The notes beneath the pieces are model-generated. The model was not told the DNA's origin. It saw only the letters and a program-made list of their open reading frames with translations, and did not search any database. Shown one piece after another: positions 16,826-25,357 of a DNA stretch of 42,526 nt. The stretch spans positions 1 through 42,526 of the forward strand of contig CAIZWU010000021.1 in the NCBI GenBank assembly GCA_903936775.1. The letters are read 5' to 3'. This DNA comes from an uncultured bacterium (GTDB lineage: Bacteria; Verrucomicrobiota; Verrucomicrobiia; Verrucomicrobiales; V1-33). Position 1 is the first letter of the stretch. Every line of letters begins with the position of its first letter. Made by a program: the position numbers and the translations under genes.

Positions 16826-17274
16826 ATCTGAATTCCCCGTGGCAATGTACTCCGGATTCGAATGATGATTGTCCGTGAACGCTGATCAACGAGATGGTCG
16901 TAGAGCCAGTTGTCGTTTAGTCCAATGTCCATTTCTTGCAAATTAATGTAGGGAGACCGGTCACCCCGCGCGCCCCGCACAGATCCCGGCATTCGGAATA
17001 CCGCACCGGGCGCCCTTTGATGGACGCGCAGGTAGAGCGTTGAACATGAATCAACGAGTAAAATTAGGCTGGAGTGGTTGCCAGGGCAAGGGCAATTGAG
17101 AGGAGGCAACAGGGCGTGGACGGCGACTGCGGTGCCCGGGCGCCAATCACCGCTAGAAATCATGGACACCCATTGAAGCGGGAGACTGATTGAGAGTTTG
17201 AGTGGGTGTCCGCGATTTTTTCTCAGCCATTGGAAATCTACCGACCGCGGGGCGGCGCATCCCTGCATCAGCAA
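16822..17274 (-). CDS. Hypothetical protein, coupled to a small membrane protein gene
   Basis: A 150-residue open frame ending RSRTIIIRIRSTLPRGIQI. No domain was recognised. The C-terminal third (SPYINLQEMDIGLNDNWLYD) has a protein-like composition, whereas the N-terminal part is less convincing, so the true start may be internal or the gene may be the 3' end of a truncated one. The only strong argument for coding is the four-base overlap with the downstream gene at 16825. It lies in the island, upstream of and divergent from the RHS gene. Confidence 0.3.
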   Translation of the reverse strand: MLMQGCAAPRSVDFQWLRKNRGHPLKLSISLPLQWVSMISSGDWRPGTAVAVHALLPPLNCPCPGNHSSLILLVDSCSTLYLRVHQRAPGAVFRMPGSVRGARGDRSPYINLQEMDIGLNDNWLYDHLVDQRSRTIIIRIRSTLPRGIQI

Positions 17275-17488
17275 AGCGGCTGCGTATTAACGTCCTCGGC
17301 TGGGTCTTTCTGGGGCCAACGCCCATCGCACGGAATCGCGCCCACTTTCATAGGCGCGCTCCCGCGCTTGTATCCGGCCGACCCTGCGCAGGTGACGGTA
17401 TAGACCCCATACTTGCCCCCCGCACCTACTTTGCTGCGCCCATCTTGGCGCCGGGTCTACGACAGGCCGCGGCCCCTCACTGGGCCTA

Positions 17489-20400
17489 GTGCTAACGCTC
17501 ATGATCGCCACGTTCGGAACCAAGCGCGCGAATTTCGGTCATTCAGACAAAAAAGTGGGTGTCTGCAATTGTCCGGAAGCTGCAGGACCACGTTATACGA
17601 TGAAAGTCGCCAAGCTCACTGGAGACCAGACCACCAGAACGGATGAATGGATTAATACGCAGACAGGCAGCACACGCTCAATCACGCATACAACAGTGCT
17701 GAATCGATCCAGCGGGATGAGCACGCATGGCAATATCACAGCGACTCATGAAACCCTTCAATTCAAGTACATGGGATGGGGGGAGGCGCTGACGCTGCAT
17801 CGCGTCCATTTGGGAGGAACCGCTGTTCTCGACACCGAATACGTGTGGTGGGGAGAAAACGAAACGGTTGCAGCGTCAGACCCGAATTATGCCTCGGTCA
17901 AACTGCGCAAATCTTACACCACGGCCTGGGCGGCATTTTGGACTACCCAGCAGCTCCACGGCCAAAGCAATGTGGTTACTGAGCGCCATGTGGTTACCCC
18001 TTGGTCCACGTTGACCGCAGCGCCTGCCTCCAACGCCTCCGTCTCGGCGCTCGACACACTGGGCAACACCAATGAAAGAGCGAAAACGGCTGTGAGCTAT
18101 CAGTATAGCGGTAGCGACATCAATGGCACGGTGCTGACTAGTTCCACGTTGATTGACGGGAAAATGTCCAAAAAATTCGAAACTGCTACTAACGATGGGA
18201 GCCGGACGTCTCTGATGAAAAATTATTTTGACGCAGGTGCCTCCGATTTTTTCGCTACGCATATTGAATTTGCTCCCAACGACATATTGGAGTGGCGCCC
18301 CATTGTCGTGGTGCATTTGAAAAAGGGCGCTACTTCCGATCCAGGCAATATTCACGACGTGGTTTCGAGGACGGAATATAAATATTACACCGTATTTTAT
18401 GATCCGAACGAGCCATTAGGGTATGATCCATCCACGGTGTCTTCCACGCTGTCAGCAGCCCTGCCAGTGGAGGTTATTTCTACCACAATGACCACCACCG
18501 GGGAAATGTATCCTATGACAACCTGGGTGGCCACCCATCTCGCCAGTGGACGCCAGCTTTCGACGAGGGCACTTATAAAAAACGGAATCACGCAGGAGGT
18601 TCTACGGGAGGAACGCTGGCATCACGATGGTTTGTGGCGTGTCACCGAACATCGGATTGATCCCGATGGAACTCACGACGGTGTCCTCAATCAGAAATGG
18701 GAATACCAGACCCCTGATATGACAGGCTTGTCCGGATTCCACCGCACCGCCATCCGCGATCGCAACGACAAGGGAATCGTCACTACGCGAGAGACGGACG
18801 GATTCGGGAGACCTTTGCGGGATTTAATTTCCGGTTATGAAGGGGCGGGGCTTGTGCCTGCCGACAACAACATTCGTGTTTCATACACTTATAGCACTGC
18901 CTCGGTGGGCAGCACCGTGCATTACCGCACCACCGCCACGTTGGATGGGATCGACGCAGCAGGAACAATCCTCACCGGCATCGCACCTTCCGGTAGCAGC
19001 ACCCAGTGGAGCCGTGCTTCCACTCTGGCCGTCGATCTCGCCGGGCGCACAGCCCGAACCGAGAGCGTAACCGGACGGGTGTATGACCATACCTACAGTG
19101 TGGATGCCCCCACTGGAAATTATTTGAAGCAGATCAGCCTGGCGTCAGTTTTGCTAAAACGGGATTCTTATGGCAGGCATGGCAGGCTGCTCAGAATGGA
19201 AAGCCTGATCCAAACAAACCCCAGCGTGCCCGTGCCCGGGTCGCTATTTTCTTATACAGGACAAACCAAAACACAGCGGTATGCGGACCGCATGCCAGCT
19301 GATTGGCAGTTGCAGCGAAAGGAAGCCCTTTCCACTCTGATAGTTCCCGGGGATGCCCCCACCGCGAATGCCGCCGTCACCACCAGACAGTATGATGGGC
19401 TGGGCCGGGTCACCTACCGCTGGCATCCTAGTTCACTCAACAACGACGCCACTGGCACGCCGATGCAGTTTACGGAGACCTATGGATATGACGATTTTGG
19501 CCGCCCGAGTTCGCGCACCCTCCCTTCCTCTGGCGGAGGTAATCCCAGTGTGCGTCTGGCCTACACTTCGGACGCCACTGGCCAGTACACCACGTCGGGC
19601 CTGGCTACGAGCAGCGGCACCACCCCTGTGGCCAGCATCCGCCACACCACTACCAAGAGAGTCAAAGATGCGAGCGACCAATGGTGGGATGTGGTCATTG
19701 AGCGGCTGGGATCTTCTTCAGCGACGCCGGCCAAAACCACCAAGACCTGCCTCGGGCCCTTCCCAAATGACCGGGTGGCTAATCGGGTGACGACACTGAC
19801 ACGGATCGAAAGCGATGGGCTGGCCTGGGAGACTGAGCTGCGCCGGGAGCCGGAGGCAAAGAAAACCACCTTTTTTGACAGAAGGGGTGCCGTGGGAGGC
19901 AGCCTGAATACCCGTTCTTATGAATCCTACGCGGGCCTAATGCGGATCGTGTACGATCCCAGCGCCACCACGCTCCTTACGTATTCGCCGCTACGCGAGC
20001 GCATCCAGCTTGTTTCCGCGGCTTCGCTCGGCAGCCCGCCCACCTTGACCTATTACCCGGGCACAGGCCGTGTCTACCGGGAGTCAAAAGGGGGCACCGT
20101 GGTCAAAACTTCCTACTACTACACCGGCAACACTTTCTATAGCGGGCTGGTCAGCCAGATTGATACCCCCACACCGGCGGGCACTGGTTCCGCATACCGG
20201 GCCTATGATTCAGTGGGCACGCTGATTTTTGAATGGGGGAATGGCACCCAACCGGTCAAATACACCTACGACACCTTCCTGCGGATGGCGTCCATGACCA
20301 CCTATCACACGAGTTCCCTCAGTGATTTTGGCGCTGCCACCTGGCCTTCTTCCGGCGGCCAAATCACCACTTGGAATTATGGCACGGCGGGAGAATTGGC

Positions 20401-22861
20401 CCTTCAGCGGGAGAAAGTCTATCCCGACAGTCAAAAAACCCGCTACACCTATCACCCCAGTGGCAAACTGGCCACCCGCCTCTGGAGCCGCGGCGGCGGC
20501 ATCACCACCACCTACGGTTACGATGGCTACGGTCGGCTCACTTCAATTGATTACCCCAGTCATCCCTCCAGCCCGGACAATGGCGCTTCTTACGACGTGA
20601 CCTACGCCTACAATCCGGCGGGACAAATTTCGGAGAGGTACGATGCAGCGGGAAAAACCACCATCACCTACCGGCCCGATGGAAGGGTGGATGATGAGAC
20701 AACGGCGACCAGCTCCGGAACCCAAAACCTGCTGGTGGGGGCTCAGGTGTCCCGCACCTTTGATGCTCTGGGCCAACTTGAAAAACTTGATTCCCAGGTT
20801 ACTTCCTCAGCCGTCTCTCCCACCATCAAATACGCCTACGAAAACGTCAATTTTGGACGGCTGGGCGAAATTGAGGTGAGCACAATCGGCAGCACCACTA
20901 CCTATGACCGACGCCTCCGTTACTTCTATGGCACGGACACCCGCTATTGGACCACGCTGTATGGCGATGTGAAAAGCGGCGGTTCTTACGCCAATACCTC
21001 CCGTGGGGAGCGCAATTTCAGCTCCGAGCGCCTGTCCTATGCTTACTGGTACGGAGTCAATGGCGGTTCGTCCGCGCTGATCCAACGGTTCAATTTAGAC
21101 TACACTGGCGACTTGGTGACGGGCGTGCGGCGTGAAGATGGGAAATGGCTCTACGGCTACGACACAGCGGGCCAGGTGACCGCGGCGCGGAAGGAATTCG
21201 TCAATGGCTCGGGCGTGCCCACCGGTGAGAGCTATGGTGGGACCAAGGCAGGCTACGCGTACGATCTGATGGGTAATCGCACCTCCAGCAGCGAATATGG
21301 CGGCGGGGTTTCCGATGCGGCCACACCCGTCACCCGGATCTACACCCCCAATGTGCTAAACCAATACTCTCCCATCACCAACGATCAGACCGTGTCCGTC
21401 ACTGGTTTCCGGCCCAACAGCTCCACCGCCGTGACGATCAATACCGTGGCCCCGACCTACCAATCGGGCGGCAACGGGCTGTACTGGTGGCGGAATTTCA
21501 CACACACCCCCGGCACCACGTATGAGAACATCATCATCAAGGAGAACGGCGCCACTGTGGCCGTGGGGAGCCAGTATGTGCCGCCTAGTAGCGAATCCCT
21601 GGCCTACGACACCGATGGCAATCTCACTAGCGATGGACGGTGGGCTTACACTTGGGATGCGGAAAACCGCCTGCGCATGATGACCAGCCACACCTCCGGC
21701 TCGGCCAATCGCTGGCGGCTCACTTTCAGCTACGATGGGCTGTCCCGGCGGATCGAGAAGAAAACGGAACTTCAGTATTCCGGGGCCGGGGGTTGGTTTC
21801 TGACCAGTTGGGAGCGTTACGTCTACGATGGCTGGAACCAGATTCTGACTGTCCATATGGAAGACAATGGCACCACCGTGCGGGGCAGGGTTTCTACCAA
21901 CGTGTGGGGGCCGGACTTGGCCAGCCTGCCGTATGACCGCCAGACTTGGCAGGCTGCGGGGGGCGTAGCAGGCCTGGTGCTCATCCGCGACGGAGTCACA
22001 ACCTTCACCGGGCATGCGGGTTGGTCTGCCCCCACCGATCCCACCGATGACGACTATTTCCTCTTCCATGACCGTCTGGGCAACGTGACCGGCTACCGCA
22101 AGGCCGTGGTGGGCGTGGCCGTCGGCGCCATGGCCGCCATCTACGAATACGATGCCTTTGGCCGCGAACTCCGCGCCTCCTACGACGCTGTCGGCTCACC
22201 CAACGTCAAAAACATGCCCTACCGCTTTTCCACCAAGTTCACCAATGTGGAGAGTGGGTTCAATTATTTTGGGTATCGGATCTATGAACCGACGAAAGGC
22301 AGATGGCTAAATAGGGATCCTATCGGAGAACGGGGCGGGTCGAACCTGTATTCGATGGTTGGGAATGATGCGGTCAACCAAATTGACGTTCTCGGGCACG
22401 GAAAAATCTGCGTGGCACCTAACTGCAAGGACATTGATCTCTCAGGATACATGTATCTTGCGGAAGCGGAGCCACCTGCTCCGGGAAGTGCAGCAGAAGA
22501 AGGACCCAAAATTCCAAGAGAATTGCCTTCACCTGACAAATGTGTGGAGGCAGACGCCATATATTATCCTGGAGGTGCCACAAAAATTGGGAATACTGGA
22601 ACAATGGTCGTTCAATGTCCCTGTGGAAAGCCTGAGAATAAGTGGAGTCCCGGTTGGTTCCCGAGTAAGGGCAATGGAGCTTATTGGCCGTCCGGAGAAC
22701 AGGGGCCTGGAGGCAAGTCCCCACAAGAAAGTCGATGGCCCAATTTGCCGGGCGGACCATTCCCACCGTATCCTGACGCTCCTGGAGTGACTCTGCAGCC
22801 ACCGCTTGACCCTTTCGATTGGGATATTCCACCACCAGGAGGATACGTTGGCGGTCCATAG
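17489..22861 (+). CDS. RHS/YD-repeat protein with variable C-terminal module
   Basis: A 1790-residue protein built of YD repeats such as YDGYGRLTSIDYP, YNPAGQISERYDAAG, YDLMGNRTSS and WDAENRLRMM. The RHS core near the end reads FHDRLGNVTGYR, YEYDAFGRE, FNYFGYRIYEPTKGRWLNRD and then PIGERGGSNLYSMVGNDAVNQIDVLG. Such proteins form a beta shell that encloses a C-terminal effector. The last ~155 residues after the core are proline- and glycine-rich with paired cysteines (VQCPCGK) and match no toxin I know. The predicted N-terminus (GTG 17489, ATG 17501 or ATG 17600) has no signal peptide and the first ~40 residues look unrelated, so the 5' end may be truncated. It is the main island cargo. Confidence 0.88.
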   Translation: MLTLMIATFGTKRANFGHSDKKVGVCNCPEAAGPRYTMKVAKLTGDQTTRTDEWINTQTGSTRSITHTTVLNRSSGMSTHGNITATHETLQFKYMGWGEALTLHRVHLGGTAVLDTEYVWWGENETVAASDPNYASVKLRKSYTTAWAAFWTTQQLHGQSNVVTERHVVTPWSTLTAAPASNASVSALDTLGNTNERAKTAVSYQYSGSDINGTVLTSSTLIDGKMSKKFETATNDGSRTSLMKNYFDAGASDFFATHIEFAPNDILEWRPIVVVHLKKGATSDPGNIHDVVSRTEYKYYTVFYDPNEPLGYDPSTVSSTLSAALPVEVISTTMTTTGEMYPMTTWVATHLASGRQLSTRALIKNGITQEVLREERWHHDGLWRVTEHRIDPDGTHDGVLNQKWEYQTPDMTGLSGFHRTAIRDRNDKGIVTTRETDGFGRPLRDLISGYEGAGLVPADNNIRVSYTYSTASVGSTVHYRTTATLDGIDAAGTILTGIAPSGSSTQWSRASTLAVDLAGRTARTESVTGRVYDHTYSVDAPTGNYLKQISLASVLLKRDSYGRHGRLLRMESLIQTNPSVPVPGSLFSYTGQTKTQRYADRMPADWQLQRKEALSTLIVPGDAPTANAAVTTRQYDGLGRVTYRWHPSSLNNDATGTPMQFTETYGYDDFGRPSSRTLPSSGGGNPSVRLAYTSDATGQYTTSGLATSSGTTPVASIRHTTTKRVKDASDQWWDVVIERLGSSSATPAKTTKTCLGPFPNDRVANRVTTLTRIESDGLAWETELRREPEAKKTTFFDRRGAVGGSLNTRSYESYAGLMRIVYDPSATTLLTYSPLRERIQLVSAASLGSPPTLTYYPGTGRVYRESKGGTVVKTSYYYTGNTFYSGLVSQIDTPTPAGTGSAYRAYDSVGTLIFEWGNGTQPVKYTYDTFLRMASMTTYHTSSLSDFGAATWPSSGGQITTWNYGTAGELALQREKVYPDSQKTRYTYHPSGKLATRLWSRGGGITTTYGYDGYGRLTSIDYPSHPSSPDNGASYDVTYAYNPAGQISERYDAAGKTTITYRPDGRVDDETTATSSGTQNLLVGAQVSRTFDALGQLEKLDSQVTSSAVSPTIKYAYENVNFGRLGEIEVSTIGSTTTYDRRLRYFYGTDTRYWTTLYGDVKSGGSYANTSRGERNFSSERLSYAYWYGVNGGSSALIQRFNLDYTGDLVTGVRREDGKWLYGYDTAGQVTAARKEFVNGSGVPTGESYGGTKAGYAYDLMGNRTSSSEYGGGVSDAATPVTRIYTPNVLNQYSPITNDQTVSVTGFRPNSSTAVTINTVAPTYQSGGNGLYWWRNFTHTPGTTYENIIIKENGATVAVGSQYVPPSSESLAYDTDGNLTSDGRWAYTWDAENRLRMMTSHTSGSANRWRLTFSYDGLSRRIEKKTELQYSGAGGWFLTSWERYVYDGWNQILTVHMEDNGTTVRGRVSTNVWGPDLASLPYDRQTWQAAGGVAGLVLIRDGVTTFTGHAGWSAPTDPTDDDYFLFHDRLGNVTGYRKAVVGVAVGAMAAIYEYDAFGRELRASYDAVGSPNVKNMPYRFSTKFTNVESGFNYFGYRIYEPTKGRWLNRDPIGERGGSNLYSMVGNDAVNQIDVLGHGKICVAPNCKDIDLSGYMYLAEAEPPAPGSAAEEGPKIPRELPSPDKCVEADAIYYPGGATKIGNTGTMVVQCPCGKPENKWSPGWFPSKGNGAYWPSGEQGPGGKSPQESRWPNLPGGPFPPYPDAPGVTLQPPLDPFDWDIPPPGGYVGGP

Positions 22862-22873
22862 TGCATTTTGAAA

Positions 22874-23290
22874 ATGAAGCGCGCGGTTATTATTGTCGTT
22901 ATCGGTGGTTTTCTCGGTGCTTCGGTTCCCTTGGGGATTTCAAAGCTACGGCGCCGTCAAACGATTACTCCCGAAAATTTTGATCCAGACTTGATGTCGA
23001 TGGTGGTCGAAGGATGGTCGATTGATGCCGTGTATAATTGCTTGGGAGAGCCATTATTAATCGGATCAAACGTAAATGATAGCGGGGAAATAAGTCAGCT
23101 TGGCTTTGAATTGCGGAATGTATCTAAAGAGAATGCGAAGAAAGTTGCTCGCTTGGCATCCGGGAATTCAATCCCGATTCGATTGTCTTATGGAAAACCT
23201 AAAGTTGGCGCAACCGGCCATTTAAGATACGACGTAGTAATTGAGAATGAGAGAGTGGCTCATGTAGAGAACGGTATCTATATTGATTAG
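22874..23290 (+). CDS. Small membrane-anchored protein directly downstream of the RHS gene
   Basis: A 138-residue protein from ATG 22874, 12 bases after the RHS stop. The N-terminal segment VIIVVIGGFLGASVPLGIS is a membrane anchor or signal, followed by a soluble domain (NFDPDLMSMVVEGWSIDAV, CLGEPLLIGS, GFELRNVSKENAKKVARLA). No family was recognised. The gene is clearly A+T-richer than the RHS repeats, like the RHS C-terminal module, which suggests the two travelled together. By position it is the candidate immunity or accessory protein of the RHS C-terminus; that is inference. Confidence 0.6.
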   Translation: MKRAVIIVVIGGFLGASVPLGISKLRRRQTITPENFDPDLMSMVVEGWSIDAVYNCLGEPLLIGSNVNDSGEISQLGFELRNVSKENAKKVARLASGNSIPIRLSYGKPKVGATGHLRYDVVIENERVAHVENGIYID

Positions 23291-23298
23291 GGCGTGTA

Positions 23299-23583
23299 TT
23301 AAAACTGGCAACACAGGTAAAGTTGGGTGATTGCTAGTGTAGTCCGTCTTACGGATTGCGAGCATTTTTCTGGACATATTGCTCGCCTCTTTGCAACGCC
23401 TCGCGAGGCCAGAATTCCGCTGTGGTGCGCAGCACCCCCATGATTCGCCCCGACGTAACCAACGCCTGTAGCGGCTAAGGTAGCCGTTCGACGGAACGTA
23501 TCGCAAGCGTCTGAGCTGCCCATGCCGGCGGCTGACCGGGCCGCGGTAGAGTCGATGAAGAGCCAGCTCCTAAAGTTCCTCAT
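23299..23583 (-). CDS. Doubtful small open frame coupled to the integrase stop
   Basis: A 94-residue frame whose ATG overlaps the integrase TGA by four bases (ATGA at 23583..23580). It begins MRNFRSWLFIDSTAARSAAG. The composition (many Ala, Gly, Arg, Cys) is not convincing, and no domain was recognised. It may be noncoding sequence at the 3' side of the integrase gene. It is reported because of the overlap. Confidence 0.2.
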   Translation of the reverse strand: MRNFRSWLFIDSTAARSAAGMGSSDACDTFRRTATLAATGVGYVGANHGGAAHHSGILASRGVAKRRAICPEKCSQSVRRTTLAITQLYLCCQF

Positions 23584-24758
23584 ATTTGGGATTTTTGTGA
23601 AGCATCAATCGGGCCTTCTATGTTCGGAAGAGTCTCTGCGGCCCGCCTCAGCGTCTCGGTATCGATGTGTGTATAATTTTGACTGACCGCTTTGGAGTCA
23701 TGACCGACGAATTCCTGCACGATGGCCGGGGAAACGCCGGCGCTTTTCATGAGGCTGGTGAGGGTGTGGCGAAGCGAGTGGAACGACAATTCTGAAACCT
23801 CCCGGGTTCCGTTCCTGCCCTGTTTGGTTTGGGTATGCGAGCGTTTCGGGGCCAAGCCGGCGTCGGCCATGAGCTTTTGGAATTGGTTGGAAAGGGTGCC
23901 CACCCGCTGGCCGCCCTTGAGCCATGCTTTTGCGGTTGGGAATACGTATTTGGTTTCCGCTGTGCCTTTTGACTCGGCTTCCTTGAGCCAATGGAGGAGG
24001 GGAGTCGGTATCGGGAGGATTTGCCGGCGGCTGGTTTTTTGGGTGGTCAGGGTGAGGGTGGCCGTCTTGAGGTTGACCGATTCCCATTGGAGCGAGGCCA
24101 CGTCGCCGAGCCGCTGGCCGGCGTAGAGGCCGGCGAGGATGAGGCCGCGCCATTCGCCTTGGGCGTCAGCCAGAAGCTTCCGGAGCTCCTCCACGGTGAA
24201 GGCGCGCCGTTCGCGCTGGCCGTCCGGCTGGCGCAAGGTTTTGACCTTGGCGGCCGGGTTCTCCTCGATCAGGCCGTCCCGCCACGCCTGCTGAAACGCG
24301 ACCCGGATGATTTTGAGCTTTTTGTTGACCGAGCTGGGCCCAACCCGGGCGCTTACTTTGTCCCGGAAATGGGCGACGTCGGTGGTTGTGCTGAATGCGA
24401 GATCCTTGTTCGCCCGGTCACCCAGGGAGGCGATGAACTCGGTCGCGGCCGACTCGTATTCCTTCAACGTGGTGGCCGCCACCGTCCCCTTCCGGAGACT
24501 CGCCCAGCGGGTCAGGTAGTCCTCGGCCGAGTGCGATTCAAGCCGCCGCCCCGACTGGGCCTTGTAGATGTCGGCGATCACCCGTCGCGCCTGGGACTCG
24601 GTGAGGTGTGTTTTGGAGGCCTCCTCGTACTGGATGGCCAGTTTGATCGCGACCCGGCGGTCGGTCGTTTTGGTCGAACGCTGGGTGCGAGTCCCGTCCG
24701 GCAAGGTGAAGCACGCGAACCAGAATGGGCTGTTGGGTTTTCGTCGCAAGGAGGCCAT
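23580..24758 (-). CDS. Tyrosine recombinase (phage-type integrase) of the tRNA-Ser island
   Basis: A 392-residue integrase. The N-terminal arm-binding-like part (residues 1..70) is followed by a SAM-like core-binding domain (DYLTRWASLRKGTVAATTL). The catalytic domain holds all expected residues: arginine in LYAGQRLGDVASLQW, lysine in LTTQKTSRRQ, H-x-x-R in FHSLRHTLTS, histidine in FVGHDSKA, and the nucleophile tyrosine in SQNYTHID. It would catalyse integration and excision between the tRNA-Ser 3' end and the element. The start at 24758 lies just below a set of short direct repeats and 100 bases from the right att copy. Confidence 0.92.
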   Translation of the reverse strand: MASLRRKPNSPFWFACFTLPDGTRTQRSTKTTDRRVAIKLAIQYEEASKTHLTESQARRVIADIYKAQSGRRLESHSAEDYLTRWASLRKGTVAATTLKEYESAATEFIASLGDRANKDLAFSTTTDVAHFRDKVSARVGPSSVNKKLKIIRVAFQQAWRDGLIEENPAAKVKTLRQPDGQRERRAFTVEELRKLLADAQGEWRGLILAGLYAGQRLGDVASLQWESVNLKTATLTLTTQKTSRRQILPIPTPLLHWLKEAESKGTAETKYVFPTAKAWLKGGQRVGTLSNQFQKLMADAGLAPKRSHTQTKQGRNGTREVSELSFHSLRHTLTSLMKSAGVSPAIVQEFVGHDSKAVSQNYTHIDTETLRRAAETLPNIEGPIDASQKSQI

Positions 24759-24760
24759 AG

Positions 24761-24817
24761 AATGGCAACAATAATGGCAACAATAATGGCAACGTCACGG
24801 ATGTCACGGATGTCACG
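24761..24817. repeat. Two sets of short direct repeats upstream of the integrase
   Basis: AATGGCAACAAT occurs at 24761 and 24773 with a partial third copy at 24785, followed directly by GTCACGGAT at 24794 and 24803 with a partial third copy at 24812. They lie between the integrase start and the att core, where arm-type integrase sites or binding sites of a directionality factor are often found. Confidence 0.75.
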
Positions 24818-24857
24818 TCCATCTGATTTGTCGCGATTTACGCTGGGCCGCGGTCGA

Positions 24858-25260
24858 ACCGAGGGTTCGAATCCCTCTCTGTCCGCCAGTTTTATAAAGC
24901 CTCAAATATCAGCCGATTAGAAAATCGGCCCAGGCTGAAAAGTTGGGGAATGGCAAGGCTTCACTCTCCGTGGCTCCTCGAAAACAGCCGCCACCCCTCT
25001 TTGACCGACGGCAATCGCTCCATTGTTGGTCAATTTGCCAGTCACCGGATCGGCGAGAGGGCTGAACGCTGAATAAACGCGCTGGATTAACTTAAAAAGG
25101 AAATTGCGTACGCGTCGCAGACACCTGATCAGAACCCCGGCCTCAACGGGGCGCCAGGGAAAGCCCAGGGAATCGTGTCCCATGGAGTGGGCAAGGCTCC
25201 GTTGGAGCCACTCGAACACCGAATTTCCAAGCCCATGCCCTCCTGAGACGCGGGGTTCCT
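24858..25260. repeat. 403-bp direct repeat, right copy (att core and flank)
   Basis: This matches 16067..16470. The first 31 bases equal the tRNA-Ser 3' end. It is not a tRNA gene because the 5' part is absent. The substitutions include ATACCC to GTACGC-type changes near 25108 and differences around 24926. Confidence 0.9.
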
Positions 25261-25314
25261 ATGGGCACGCGTCAAACGCATACGTTGGGTCAGCATTTTA
25301 CAAAATAACTCACC

Positions 25315-25357
25315 TTGACAATAAGTTGAGTAATAATGTAACATGACGGTATGTCAT
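25315..25357 (+). promoter_or_regulatory. Promoter and inverted-repeat operator of the AbiE-type operon
   Basis: TTGACA at 25315..25320 and TAACAT at 25339..25344 are spaced by 18 bases. The inverted repeat ATGAC-GGTAT-GTCAT (25343..25357) covers the -10 region and the start codon at 25351. AbiEi antitoxins are known to repress their own promoter by binding inverted repeats. The short distance to the ATG implies a leaderless or nearly leaderless transcript. Confidence 0.45.

Larger units (their letters stand above)
16067..24888. mobile_element. 8.8-kb integrative island in tRNA-Ser
   Basis: The 3' end of the tRNA gene (16067..16097, ACCGAGGGTTCG...CCGCCA, 31 bases) is repeated exactly at 24858..24888. 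A tyrosine recombinase gene reads away from the right-hand copy, with its start 100 bases from it. Between the copies lie a coupled pair of small genes, an RHS gene and a small downstream gene. This is the standard arrangement of an element integrated at a tRNA 3' end. No transfer or replication genes are visible, so it depends on a helper for movement or is a decayed form. The intact tRNA is at the left. Confidence 0.8.

Noticed and set aside
24858..24888. Second tRNA-Ser gene
   Set aside because: Only the T-arm, acceptor 3' strand and CCA are present. The sequence upstream does not form the rest of a tRNA, so it is the att copy.
23991..24920. 309-residue plus-strand open frame across attR
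   Set aside because: It is antisense to the integrase, which carries all catalytic residues.
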